Source: Desulfobacteraceae bacterium
Lineage (GTDB): Bacteria; Desulfobacterota; Desulfobacteria; Desulfobacterales; Desulfosalsimonadaceae
Direction: 5' to 3'
NCBI GenBank assembly: GCA_011390415.1
Contig: JAABSL010000044.1
Span: forward strand, 1 to 35,459
Length of the DNA: 35,459 bases
Positions 25,333-34,100 of the stretch are shown piece after piece. The translations under genes were made by a program, and so were the position numbers. Numbering within the stretch: position 1 is the first letter of the stretch; every line of letters begins with the position of its first letter. The notes beneath the pieces were generated by a model. The model was not told where the DNA came from and searched no databases. It saw nothing but the letters and a program-made list of their open reading frames with translations.

Positions 25333-27003
25333 GTGGATTACGAATCCCTGAAAGCGCCGATGGCATCTTTTGTAAAAAATTTTTTTATTTATATTTTACA
25401 CTTCCTGCGAAAAGTTCAAAATGAATTTTCAGTGGGTGACTGGTCTTTCAGGCTGTTAAATCGACCGGCGCATATTGAAAAAAAAGATACCACCGGACTT
25501 ATTATTTTTAAAATTGACGGACTGGGGCATGATCAGTTTGAAAAAGCGCTCAAAAAAAATCGACTTCCCTTTATCCGCCAAATTATTCGCAAGGGGGATG
25601 CTTCTGTAAAAAAATTTTACTCGGGCATGCCTTCCACAACCCCCGCGGTTCAGGCGGAGCTGTTTTTCGGGGTTAAAACTTCGGTACCGGCATTTGAATT
25701 TTTTGACCGTAAAAACGCGGCCATCGTTACCATGTACAAACCCCATTCCGCTCATCAAATGGCGGAAATTCTCGAAAAACAGGGAGTGCCATTGTTAAAG
25801 GGCGGTGCGTCTTACTCCAATATCTACGCCGGCGGCGCAGATGAGGCGCGGTATTGCTCACAGACGGTCAATATGGATTCGATCTTACACGCGGCCAATC
25901 CGTTCAGCCTGCTTGCCATTCTTTTTTTCCACACCGGCAAAATCCTCCGGATCATTGGGTACACAGTTTTTGAACTCTGTCTGGCGGTGATTGATTTTTT
26001 CAGGGGCATAATGGATCGGAAAAGAGTTTTTAAAGAGCTGAAATTCATACCGACCCGGATCTTTATCTGCATCATTCTTCGGGAGCTGATCCGGTTTCGG
26101 GTAAAAATTAATGTGACCCGGGGGGTTAAAATTATTCATGCCTCGTTTTTGGGCTATGATGAACAGGCCCATCGCCGCGGTCCCGGATCCGCATTTGCGT
26201 TCTGGACATTAAAGGGAATCGATGACGTGATCAAAGATGTTTACCAGACGGCAAAAACGTCTGAAACCAGAAAATACGAAATGATCATTTATGCGGATCA
26301 CGGCCAGGAGTCTGTGCGCAGTTATGAAAAGTACTATGGAAAACCGGTTGAGTATGCCGTCAAAGAGATTCTGTCCGACGATGATATTTTTTCCGGCGCC
26401 TTTGAAAAAAATAAAAAAAGAAATGATATCTCTCCTTTATATCAACGGGCCTGCAGTCTTTTGCAGAAAAATCACCGGTTGAAGGCCGGATGTGAAAATG
26501 ATGACTTAGACCTTGAACATATTCAAATAACGACCAAAGGGCCTCTGGGACATATTTATTTTCCCGCGGCAATTTCCGATGAGCAGACAGAAAACATTGC
26601 GCAAAAATTAGTTGAGACGGCGCATATTCCTTTGGTTCTTTATATTTTTCATGATCGGGTGATGGCCATCACGTCTGCGGGCAAATTTGATCTGTTAAAG
26701 CAGTGGGACAAAATTTTCCGGCCCAGTCATGCATATCCCTTTCCCTACCGGGTGGCATCGGACCTGGATGTGTTGTGCCGCCATTCCCATGCCGGTGATA
26801 TGGTGATATCCGGATGGACGTCTGATAGTTCAGCGCTGCCCATTACCTTTGCCATGGAAAACGGTGCCCATGGCGGACCCGGTAAAAACGAAACCTGTGG
26901 TTTTGTCATTCTCCCGGACGAAATCAGGGTTCACGAACCGGTTTTAAGGCCTCTGGATCTGCGAAAAATCATAATCGAATTTTTAGAATCCCAAAAATAT
27001 TAA
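25333..27003 (+). CDS. Alkaline-phosphatase-superfamily phosphoesterase with hydrophobic insert
   Basis: 556 residues from GTG at 25333; ATG at 25360 is an alternative, and neither has a good ribosome-binding site. The metal and nucleophile set is complete: D62 (FKIDGLGHD), nucleophile in MPSTTPAVQ (T102 or T103), D276 and H280 (GYDEQAHRRGPGS), D322 and H323 (IIYADHGQE) and a late His in NGAHGGPGKNE. This is the arrangement of nucleotide pyrophosphatase/phosphodiesterase enzymes. Residues of about 190-255 form a hydrophobic insert (FSLLAILFFHTGKILRIIGY and RIFICIILREL) that may touch the membrane. No signal peptide is obvious. Substrate unknown. An EEP protein follows 6 bases later. Confidence 0.85.
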   Translation: MDYESLKAPMASFVKNFFIYILHFLRKVQNEFSVGDWSFRLLNRPAHIEKKDTTGLIIFKIDGLGHDQFEKALKKNRLPFIRQIIRKGDASVKKFYSGMPSTTPAVQAELFFGVKTSVPAFEFFDRKNAAIVTMYKPHSAHQMAEILEKQGVPLLKGGASYSNIYAGGADEARYCSQTVNMDSILHAANPFSLLAILFFHTGKILRIIGYTVFELCLAVIDFFRGIMDRKRVFKELKFIPTRIFICIILRELIRFRVKINVTRGVKIIHASFLGYDEQAHRRGPGSAFAFWTLKGIDDVIKDVYQTAKTSETRKYEMIIYADHGQESVRSYEKYYGKPVEYAVKEILSDDDIFSGAFEKNKKRNDISPLYQRACSLLQKNHRLKAGCENDDLDLEHIQITTKGPLGHIYFPAAISDEQTENIAQKLVETAHIPLVLYIFHDRVMAITSAGKFDLLKQWDKIFRPSHAYPFPYRVASDLDVLCRHSHAGDMVISGWTSDSSALPITFAMENGAHGGPGKNETCGFVILPDEIRVHEPVLRPLDLRKIIIEFLESQKY

Positions 27004-27009
27004 ACCAGA

Positions 27010-27798
27010 ATGCGACCGGATAATAAAAACTCATTTTCACTTAAGGTGATGACCTATAATGTCCACTCCTGCATAAACATCTTCGGCCAATTTGATACCG
27101 GCAAAATAGTCGAAGTGATCCAAAATCTTGATCCGGATGTGGTGGCGCTTCAGGAAGTCGAATCCCGCAAATCAAGGAGTAATTACATCAATCAGGCCCG
27201 GTTTATCGCCCGTCAGCTGAATATGGCCTATCATTTTTTCCCGCTGGTTCAGGTTGAAGACGAAAAATACGGTCTGGCCATAATGGGAAAATATCCTTTT
27301 TTTAAAGTCAAGTATGACCGCCTTTCTGCGCTGCAAACCAAATTTCCCAGAGAAACCCGCGGCGCCATGTGGGTAAAAATAAAAACGCCGGCCGGATATG
27401 TCAATCTGATCAATACCCATTTCGGACTCATGAAAAAAGAACGCAAATTACAGATACGGGACCTGCTCGGCAGAAAATGGCTCAGGCATGTTATGACAAA
27501 AGAACCGGTGATTTTATGCGGTGATTTAAATGCCGGTGTGTTTTCTCCGGTATATAAAAGACTGGTCAAAGACTTGTCTGATGCCCAGGTGGCGGTTAAG
27601 CAGAAAGGATATCCCCGGCCGACCTTTTATTCCGTTTCACCGTTTTTCCGGTTAGATCACATTTTTGTATCAGCGCATTTGTCTCCGGTGGAAGTCGTTG
27701 TTCCCCGCTATCGCATTGCGAAAATCGCGTCCGACCATCTGCCGATATTTTGTGAACTCAGGTTTAAATCCATTAAAGTGGATCAATGCAAAGCATGA
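27010..27798 (+). CDS. Endonuclease/exonuclease/phosphatase (EEP) family protein
   Basis: 262 residues with every EEP landmark: N17 (MTYNVHS), E49 (ALQEVES), R117 (TRGAM), H137 (INTHFG), D172 and N174 (CGDLNAG), a late RLDHIFVS and the terminal ASDHLPI Asp-His. These bind a divalent metal and cleave phosphodiester or phosphomonoester bonds. No DNA-binding extra domain is present and no signal peptide is seen. Similar small EEP proteins (E. coli YbhP) sit beside a cardiolipin synthase gene, and some others act on lipids or sphingomyelin. Between a phosphoesterase and a VTT membrane protein, a lipid or headgroup substrate is the likelier guess, but the sequence does not decide it. Confidence 0.9.
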   Translation: MRPDNKNSFSLKVMTYNVHSCINIFGQFDTGKIVEVIQNLDPDVVALQEVESRKSRSNYINQARFIARQLNMAYHFFPLVQVEDEKYGLAIMGKYPFFKVKYDRLSALQTKFPRETRGAMWVKIKTPAGYVNLINTHFGLMKKERKLQIRDLLGRKWLRHVMTKEPVILCGDLNAGVFSPVYKRLVKDLSDAQVAVKQKGYPRPTFYSVSPFFRLDHIFVSAHLSPVEVVVPRYRIAKIASDHLPIFCELRFKSIKVDQCKA

Positions 27799-28442
27799 AG
27801 CTCGATATTAACATTAAAAAAATTCTATTGATCCTCCTGATCCTTCTGGCAGGGGCGGCGGTTGTTTTTTATTACCCCGAGATCAGTGCGTGGTTCAAAT
27901 TTGCGATCAATAAAGATACGCATCCGCTGTTATTTATTCTTCTGTTCGCCATCCTCCCCGTTTTCGGATTTCCCATCACTGTATTTTTAGTCCTCGTTGG
28001 CGCCAAATTCGGCTATTACCTCGGGACACTGATCATGCTCCTCTGCATACCAGTGCATCTGGTCGCATCGCTTTTTATTGCAAAGGCATTTGTCCGTCCG
28101 TTTATTAATTATTTTATCAAGGGCAAATACACCATCCCCAGCGTTCCCGAACACCATGCCGCCCGGTTCAGTTTTGTATTTATGGCCATTCCCGGACTTT
28201 CCTATACAATGAAAAATTATATTTTATTCTTATCCGGGGTGCCGTTGCGGTATTATTTTTTTTTCGGTTTGCTGGTAAATGCGGCTTTGGGGGTGCCGAT
28301 GATTGTTGCCGGCGGAGTTTTTAAAGACCGGCCGCTGCTGTTGATCGCCATTTTTGTCGGGCTGATCCTTGTGGCCAATGCCGCCAATTTTCTCGTAAAG
28401 CGCATCAACCGGGCAAAGGAGAAGAAGTATACTGGCAAATAA
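27786..28442 (+). CDS. TVP38/TMEM64 (VTT domain) membrane protein
   Basis: 218 residues, with a hydrophobic anchor at about 11-30 and several more segments, including LLFILLFAILPVFGFPITVF and LIMLLCIPVHLVASLFIA. The VTT hallmark is the FGFPITVFLVLVGAKFGYYLG loop, with the G-x-x-x-G-like second half PGLSYTMKNYILFLSG. VTT/DedA-type proteins are membrane scramblases or flippases for lipids in eukaryotes (TMEM41B, VMP1) and are linked to undecaprenyl phosphate recycling in bacteria. The gene overlaps the EEP gene by 13 bases, so it is translationally coupled to it. Specific lipid unknown. Confidence 0.9.
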   Translation: MQSMKLDINIKKILLILLILLAGAAVVFYYPEISAWFKFAINKDTHPLLFILLFAILPVFGFPITVFLVLVGAKFGYYLGTLIMLLCIPVHLVASLFIAKAFVRPFINYFIKGKYTIPSVPEHHAARFSFVFMAIPGLSYTMKNYILFLSGVPLRYYFFFGLLVNAALGVPMIVAGGVFKDRPLLLIAIFVGLILVANAANFLVKRINRAKEKKYTGK

Positions 28443-28456
28443 TTAAGACGAACTCG

Positions 28457-30328
28457 TCATTGGTTTTTTAAAATACGTTCAATTTCCGCATCAAAAAGGG
28501 TTTCCCGCTCTATCAGGGCTTCGGCAATATTTTTCAAATCGGTTTGATGTGCGGATAAAATTTCTTCCGCCCTGGCCTCCCTGCCTTCAATGATGGATTT
28601 GATTTCCTGATCAATGTGATGCGCGGTCTCATCGCTGTAATTCTTGGGCGCCGATATTTCCTTGCCCAGAAAAGGATGCTTTTCACCAAGCGGAAATGTC
28701 ACCGGCCCGATTTTATCACTCATGCCCCACTGGCAGACCATTCGTCTGGCCATATCGGTGGCATGCTTCAGGTCGCTTCCCCCGCCGGAGGAAATATCAT
28801 CAAAAACAATTTTTTCCGCAACCCGTCCCCCCATTAAAATGGTGATGTGATTTAACAGATAATTCCGGCTTAAATTGCGACGGTCTTCTTCGGGAATCTG
28901 TTCGGTAACCCCCAAAGCCTGACCATGGGGAATAATGGTGACTTTGTTTAACGGGTCTGCGCCTTTGAGAAGTTTTGCCATTAACGCGTGGCCGGCTTCA
29001 TGATACGCAATAATTTTTTTATCATTTTCACTGATGAAATCTTCGCGTTCCGGCCCCATCCGGATTTTATCCACCGCCTTGTTGAACACATCCTCATCCA
29101 CAATCTCTTTGCCGTCCCTGACAGCGATAATGGCGGCTTCATTAACGACATTGCGGAGGTCTGCGCCGGAAAAACCGACGGTCATGCCCGCAATTGTTGA
29201 AAGATCCACACTGTCAGCCACCGGCACATGTTCGCTGGTTATATGAATAGACAGGATTTTTTCTCTGGCCTTTTTGTCCGGCAGCTCAAGGGTAATGTTT
29301 CTGTCGAACCGTCCCGGCCGGACCAAAGCCGGATCCAGAACATCCGGGCGATTGGTGGCGGCGATCACAACAATGGATTCATGGGGTGAAAATCCGTCCA
29401 TTTCCGACAGAATCTGATTGAGGGTCTGTTCACGCTCATCGTGGCCGCCGCCGAGACCGGTTCCCCGGGCACGGCCGATGGAATCGAGTTCGTCAATAAA
29501 AATAATTGTCGGGGCTTCCTTTTTGGCCCGTTCAAACATATCCCGGACCCTGGATGCGCCCACCCCGACAAACATTTCAATAAATTCAGAGCCGCTGATG
29601 CTGTAAAACGGCACCTCCGCTTCTCCGGCGGCGGCACGGGCCAGAAGTGTTTTTCCGGTGCCCGGCGGTCCGGAAAGCAGTATGCCCTTGGGCAGTTTGC
29701 CGCCCATGCGGGTGAATTTTTCAGGAGACTTTAAAAACATAACGATTTCTTCAAGTTCCTGTTTTGCGTTTTCCAGGCCGGCCACATGCTTAAATCGGAT
29801 ATCGCTCGATGAGCGATCAAATAAATGAGATTTGGATTTTCCGAAACCGAAAATTCCGTTGCCGCCGCCCATCCGTTTCTGGAATTGCCGGGAACTGTAC
29901 ATAAAAAATCCAATGATCAGAATCCACGGCAGCAGATAGATGAACAGGGACGAAAACCAGGAGGTTTCATCAGACTCGGTTCTGATACGGACATTGTGTT
30001 CCTCGAGCAGTGACAGCAATTCCGGATCACCGAAAGACGGGACAATGGTTTTAAAATAGGAAATTTCTGTTGATTGATTTCCGGTGTCGATTTCAATTTT
30101 GTCTTTAAATTCTCCGGTGATCTGGTTTCCTTTTATCGTGATTTCGGAAATATCCTCCTGGCTGATCCGTTGTTTGAATTCGGAATAGGCCACGGGTTGA
30201 TATTGCTGACTGAAAAGAACGGAAACAAAATAGATCGCCATAAAACCGAATGCGATCGTCCAGAGCACCTGAGATGCGGGCGGTTCTTTTTGGGGCGGAT
30301 GTTGCGGATTTTTTTTATTGTTTTCCAT
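28457..30328 (-). CDS. ftsH: ATP-dependent zinc metalloprotease FtsH
   Basis: 623 residues, typical of FtsH. There is a short proline-rich N terminus, a first membrane segment (about 21-40), a periplasmic loop that includes [16 protein letters not shown], and a second membrane segment ([16 protein letters not shown], about 126-141). The AAA+ domain has [13 protein letters not shown] (Walker A), [11 protein letters not shown] (Walker B), and [20 protein letters not shown] with the second region of homology. The protease zinc motif HEAGH is near residue 442. It degrades membrane and regulatory proteins as a hexamer. It converges with the VTT gene, leaving only 14 bases between the stops. Confidence 0.97.
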   Translation of the reverse strand: MENNKKNPQHPPQKEPPASQVLWTIAFGFMAIYFVSVLFSQQYQPVAYSEFKQRISQEDISEITIKGNQITGEFKDKIEIDTGNQSTEISYFKTIVPSFGDPELLSLLEEHNVRIRTESDETSWFSSLFIYLLPWILIIGFFMYSSRQFQKRMGGGNGIFGFGKSKSHLFDRSSSDIRFKHVAGLENAKQELEEIVMFLKSPEKFTRMGGKLPKGILLSGPPGTGKTLLARAAAGEAEVPFYSISGSEFIEMFVGVGASRVRDMFERAKKEAPTIIFIDELDSIGRARGTGLGGGHDEREQTLNQILSEMDGFSPHESIVVIAATNRPDVLDPALVRPGRFDRNITLELPDKKAREKILSIHITSEHVPVADSVDLSTIAGMTVGFSGADLRNVVNEAAIIAVRDGKEIVDEDVFNKAVDKIRMGPEREDFISENDKKIIAYHEAGHALMAKLLKGADPLNKVTIIPHGQALGVTEQIPEEDRRNLSRNYLLNHITILMGGRVAEKIVFDDISSGGGSDLKHATDMARRMVCQWGMSDKIGPVTFPLGEKHPFLGKEISAPKNYSDETAHHIDQEIKSIIEGREARAEEILSAHQTDLKNIAEALIERETLFDAEIERILKNQ

Positions 30329-30403
30329 AGGATCAGGAAGTTTTCATTTTTATGGGTCCTCCCCCGGGTTTCACCAATCATGCGTCGTTGACGCCCATTG
30401 AAA

Positions 30404-30763
30404 TTAGATCATCGACTTAATGGATGATACCAGGTCTTCCGGATTTTTATCTTTTTTGGATAGAAACTGATCTGCCCCGTATTCAAAAGCTGCTTCCCGG
30501 TATTCGGGAAGGTTGTGATTGGTATAAATAATGATCTTAATGTCCGGATAAATAGCCCGGATCTTTTGGGTCAGTTTCAAGCCGTTTTCGCCCGGCAGGC
30601 TGATATCTATTATAGCAACGTCGAAATGCTGATTGTTAATTTCAGGCAATGCGTCTTCGCTGTTTTCAAAAGACATGATCTCTGAAGAAGGGAAGTGTGA
30701 AATAAGTGTTTTATAAATGAGTTCCCTGAAAAAGGGATGATCTTCCACAATAATAATTTTCAT
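30404..30763 (-). CDS. Single-domain response regulator (receiver only)
   Basis: 119 residues from ATG at 30763 (MKIIIVEDHPFF). An upstream in-frame ATG at 30799 would add twelve residues, and neither start has a strong ribosome-binding site. Receiver residues are E7, D8, phosphoacceptor D53 (IIDISLPGENG), T81 (IIYTNHN) and K103 (LSKKDK). No output domain follows. It should be phosphorylated by a histidine kinase elsewhere in the genome; none is in this window. It lies 75 bases upstream of ftsH on the same strand. A NarL-like receiver without its DNA-binding domain is an alternative description. Confidence 0.88.
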   Translation of the reverse strand: MKIIIVEDHPFFRELIYKTLISHFPSSEIMSFENSEDALPEINNQHFDVAIIDISLPGENGLKLTQKIRAIYPDIKIIIYTNHNLPEYREAAFEYGADQFLSKKDKNPEDLVSSIKSMI

Positions 30764-30854
30764 ATGGGCTGCCCGGCGTTGATGTAGGTTTGAATGCATA
30801 ATATAACGGCTAAATTTAATTGGTTTTCAGTTTATCAGATCCCTGCCCGGCAAT

Positions 30855-30876
30855 AAATACATGATAGCATGTATTT
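30855..30876. repeat. Perfect 9-bp hairpin after mscS
   Basis: AAATACATG (30855-30863) and CATGTATTT (30868-30876) are exact complements around ATAG. The spacer follows the mscS stop codon on the minus strand. It has no long T-run, so termination there is possible but weak. Confidence 0.6.
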
Positions 30877-30893
30877 CACTTTCTTAAATCCGC

Positions 30894-31973
30894 TTATTCT
30901 TCTGTCTCTTCTTTTGCCGCGGAATCTCTCAGGTTAATCGTTTGTGTGGGAAAGGCGAAATCAATGCCTTCAAATTCGAATTTCTGGTAGAGGGCTAAAT
31001 TGATTGCCTGCTGAATGTCCATATAAATATTGTAATCCGGAGACAACACATAATAAACGATTTCAAATTTCAGGTCATAATTGCCAAAAGACTGAAAATG
31101 GGCCCGGTCAAAACGTGCCGGTACCTGCTTTTCCACAATCGCTTTTATCCAGTCCGGAATCTCTTTCAATTTTTCATAGGGCGTGGCATACACCACTCCG
31201 ATGGAAAAAACAACCCGTCGTTCTTCCATCCGTTTATAGTTGCGTATCCGGCTGCTGAGCAGGTCATTATTGGAAAAAACGAGCTGCTCTCCCGACAGGC
31301 TGCGGATCCGGGTTGTTTTAAGGCCGATGTATTCGATGTTTCCCAGATAGGAGTCCACGATAATAAAATCACCGATCACAAACGGCTTGTCAAAAATAAT
31401 GGAAAACGAGGCAAACAGATCGCCAAGAATATTCTGAACCGCCAACGCCACGGCAATACCGCCGACCCCTAATCCGGCAATCAGCGCGGTAATTTCCACA
31501 CCGGGAATATTGTCTAAAATTAGAAGCAGGGCAATGGCGCCAATGAGCAGCTTGGCTGAAAACCCGATGGCGCGCATGGTGGTGACCTTGCCGGAGTCAA
31601 TTTCCAGATTCACTTTCTGGTAACGATCCAGGGTAAATTTTACCATTGCATTGGCCCAGATCGTAAACTGGAGAATAAATGCGGCAATGGCGATGCTCGA
31701 TATCCAGGGCAGAAACCGGGGGGAAATATTTAGGACCACGGAAGCAAAATACAAACCGAATATAAAGATCAGAAATTTGTTGATGCCTTTTACCAGAATA
31801 GCGAGCACTTCATATATATCTTTGGGGCTTTTTTCCGCTATTTTAGAAAAATAATGAACCAGGATGCGCTGGATCAATCGCAGGAGAGTGATAAACGCCA
31901 CTGCAATAACCAATGCGATGATCCATTCGTAAATCGAGTTGTTCATGAATTTGAGGTTCAAAATGCCATTCAT
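30894..31973 (-). CDS. Small-conductance mechanosensitive channel, MscS family
   Basis: 359 residues. Hydrophobic segments lie at about 14-34, 62-84, 90-112, 135-158 and the pore helix region 160-185. The last carries the hallmark LIAGLGVGGIAVALAVQNILGDLFAS followed by FDKPFVIGDFI, then GNIEYIGLKTTRIRS and a beta domain ending with YYVLSPDYNIYMDIQ. The protein would release solutes on sudden loss of external osmotic pressure. The extra N-terminal membrane helices make it longer than E. coli MscS (286). ATG at 31973 follows AAAGG; ATG at 31946 is a possible second choice. No obvious operon partner. Confidence 0.93.
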   Translation of the reverse strand: MNGILNLKFMNNSIYEWIIALVIAVAFITLLRLIQRILVHYFSKIAEKSPKDIYEVLAILVKGINKFLIFIFGLYFASVVLNISPRFLPWISSIAIAAFILQFTIWANAMVKFTLDRYQKVNLEIDSGKVTTMRAIGFSAKLLIGAIALLLILDNIPGVEITALIAGLGVGGIAVALAVQNILGDLFASFSIIFDKPFVIGDFIIVDSYLGNIEYIGLKTTRIRSLSGEQLVFSNNDLLSSRIRNYKRMEERRVVFSIGVVYATPYEKLKEIPDWIKAIVEKQVPARFDRAHFQSFGNYDLKFEIVYYVLSPDYNIYMDIQQAINLALYQKFEFEGIDFAFPTQTINLRDSAAKEETEE

Positions 31974-32020
31974 GGTTGGTGCCTTTTTTATTCCTTTTGC
32001 TCCGGTTTAACGAGGGTTTT

Positions 32021-32791
32021 TTACTGGGCGGTATATCCGCCATCTACCACAATTTCACTGCCTGTCACAAATTTTGACTCATCCGATGCCAGATACAGGG
32101 CCGCATATGCAATGTCATCCGGTTCGCCCACATGTCCAATAGGATGTTTGGCATCCAGGCCCCGGCGAAAATCTTCGACGCTTTCTCCGGAGGATTTGGC
32201 CAGATTTTCTACCAAAGGCGTCCAGATAAAGCCGGGATGAATGGAATTAACCCGGATATTATGGGGTGCATAGAGCAGGGCATCGGTTTTGGTCATCAGG
32301 CGGACTGCGCCCTTGGACGCATGATAGGGCGGCAGATCCGCCGAACTGATAATACCGTAAATGGAAGAAAGATTGATAATGCTGCTGCTCTTATTTTTCA
32401 GCATATACGGCACCGCATGTTTGGTGCAGAAGAACACCCCGTTTATGTTGATTTGAATCACCCGGTTCCATTCGTTTGCGTCAATTTCATGGGTCGGCTT
32501 ATCAGGTCCCGATATTCCGGCATTGTTGACCAGCACATGAATTGTGCCCATTTTTTCCTTAATTTCGCCAAAAACCTGCCTGACATTGTCTTCGTCAGCT
32601 GTGTCAAGATGCCGGAACTCGGCATTGCCGCCGGCTTTTTGTATCTCATCGGTCAATTGCTGCCCTTCATCATCAATTATATCGGTAACAACAACGGCTG
32701 CTCCTTCTTCGGCAAATTTTTGGCAGATGGCCCGGCCGATGCCCCGGGCGCCGCCGGTAACAACCACCACTTTATTATCAATACGTCCCAT
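32021..32791 (-). CDS. Short-chain dehydrogenase/reductase (classical SDR)
   Basis: 256 residues from ATG at 32791, chosen over an upstream ATG at 32842 because AGGAG lies 7 bases before it. Classical SDR landmarks: TGGARGIGR (12-20) cofactor loop, an Asp at residue 37 after strand 2 that favours NAD(H), NNAG (89-92), the catalytic S143, Y156 and K160 (YHASK), and the C-terminal [16 protein letters not shown]. It would oxidise or reduce a hydroxyl/keto group; the substrate is unknown. No pathway neighbours point to it. A long antisense frame over this gene was not accepted. Confidence 0.93.
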   Translation of the reverse strand: MGRIDNKVVVVTGGARGIGRAICQKFAEEGAAVVVTDIIDDEGQQLTDEIQKAGGNAEFRHLDTADEDNVRQVFGEIKEKMGTIHVLVNNAGISGPDKPTHEIDANEWNRVIQININGVFFCTKHAVPYMLKNKSSSIINLSSIYGIISSADLPPYHASKGAVRLMTKTDALLYAPHNIRVNSIHPGFIWTPLVENLAKSSGESVEDFRRGLDAKHPIGHVGEPDDIAYAALYLASDESKFVTGSEIVVDGGYTAQ

Positions 32792-33089
32792 TTTTTTCTC
32801 CTGTTTCCTATAGAAATTGTTTTCAAGCACATTAACGTACAACTGGGCTTAATATATAGGCAACGGAACCGGACTGTAAATCAGGTGTTTCATGTAATGA
32901 AACCGAAAAATACCCTACCAGTGAAAATAAATACAACCTGCCTGTTCTGCATATGGGGGGTGGACCTAATTTTATTTTTTTATTCACTGATATAGTAAAT
33001 TATTGTAAGATTATTTGGCATACTCAATACATCAACGAATGTTGCACCAGATTTTTAATAATGATGAAATGCGAAAAGGAGATCAGCCA

Positions 33090-33377
33090 ATGAGCGCAAA
33101 AACAGCAAACTTTGAAGCAATGAAAAAAGCCTCACAAGACCTGAAAGATAAAATTGCCCATTTGCAGTCGGATCTTGCGAACCTGGATGAGAAAAAACGG
33201 ACCGATGCGTTGAAAGTTCTTGAATATATGAAAGAACAGGATGAAATGATTGATCATTCCTTAAAACAGCTGGCAACGGAATCCAAAAAAATCACCGGCA
33301 CAAAGGCGGAAGAACTGGAACGTATGTTCAATGATGTGGATGATGCCTATCGTAACGCACTGGCCAACTATCGCTAA
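33090..33377 (+). CDS. Small helical coiled-coil protein
   Basis: 95 residues from ATG at 33090, preceded by AAGGAG. The frame can be opened upstream to 33015, but that part lacks a site. The protein is almost entirely charged helix (KKASQDLKDKIAHLQSDLANL, EELERMFNDVDDAYR), with no Cys, no membrane segment and no known family that I recognise. It starts the plus-strand unit that contains DUF5752 and TreT, 42 bases before DUF5752. The order suggests a role near trehalose synthesis, or mere proximity. Confidence 0.75.
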   Translation: MSAKTANFEAMKKASQDLKDKIAHLQSDLANLDEKKRTDALKVLEYMKEQDEMIDHSLKQLATESKKITGTKAEELERMFNDVDDAYRNALANYR

Positions 33378-33419
33378 GATCTGAAACCTGTATGAACAAA
33401 TAAGCAGAAGAGGTCCACT

Positions 33420-34100
33420 ATGGCTGACCCATTTGCCATTACCGATTGCGCGCTGATAGCCATTGCTACCGGGGAAAAGGCGCATAATCTCCGGGAATTA
33501 TTAGATCGGCTGTTGCGGATCGATATCCCGGACGTCATGTACTTTCATTTTTGGGGCGGGTTGCTGCACTCTCATTTCATGGATCCGGAATATCCCAATG
33601 ACTTCGGGGCCTGGGCATATCATTCCCTTCGTGACAGACGTCTGGCTGAGCGGCTCTCCATTATCAATCCCACGGATTTTGATTCCCTCGGTGATGTCCG
33701 CAAGCAGGTGATCGAAGTGGTCGAAGATCGGATGGAAGAAGCGGATTTTGATATCCGCAAAGAAGCGGAGCATCCTTTCTTCTTTATGCGGTCCCAGATC
33801 GTGGTTTTTGACACCCGGATACGGATAGAGCATCCCCGGGATCTGTCGGAAATCGTGCCTGCGATGACGCCGGGCAGTATTTTCTATCATCTGATTGATG
33901 CCCGGCGACGGACGGAATCCGGCCGAAATGATTTCAGCGAATGGCTGGCGCCATGGGGCGCACCCTATGATGCATTGGCTGAACGCATTGCCGCCCTGGA
34001 TCCCTATTTTATCAGTTTAAAGGAACTGCGCGACGAACTGGCAAGTACGGTAAAAAATACTTTTATGACGCGGAGGTTTCATGAGCGGCATATTAAATGA
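33420..34100 (+). CDS. DUF5752 family protein
   Basis: 226 residues. I recognise the family from its start (CALIAIATGEKAHNLRELL) and from the habit of lying next to trehalose synthases. Other conserved-looking features are YFHFWGGLLHSHF (about 41-53), DFGAWAYHSL (about 61-70) and a late LAPWGAPYDAL. It is a soluble, His/Trp-rich protein with no signal peptide or membrane segment. AGAGG precedes the ATG. The end overlaps the TreT-like gene by 20 bases, so the two are coupled in translation and probably act together. Function unknown. Confidence 0.8.
   Translation: MADPFAITDCALIAIATGEKAHNLRELLDRLLRIDIPDVMYFHFWGGLLHSHFMDPEYPNDFGAWAYHSLRDRRLAERLSIINPTDFDSLGDVRKQVIEVVEDRMEEADFDIRKEAEHPFFFMRSQIVVFDTRIRIEHPRDLSEIVPAMTPGSIFYHLIDARRRTESGRNDFSEWLAPWGAPYDALAERIAALDPYFISLKELRDELASTVKNTFMTRRFHERHIK

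Noticed and set aside
32132-32995. Long plus-strand open frame of 287 codons over the SDR gene
   Set aside because: It is antisense to a clear SDR with all catalytic motifs and a good ribosome-binding site; the translated product looks like no family.
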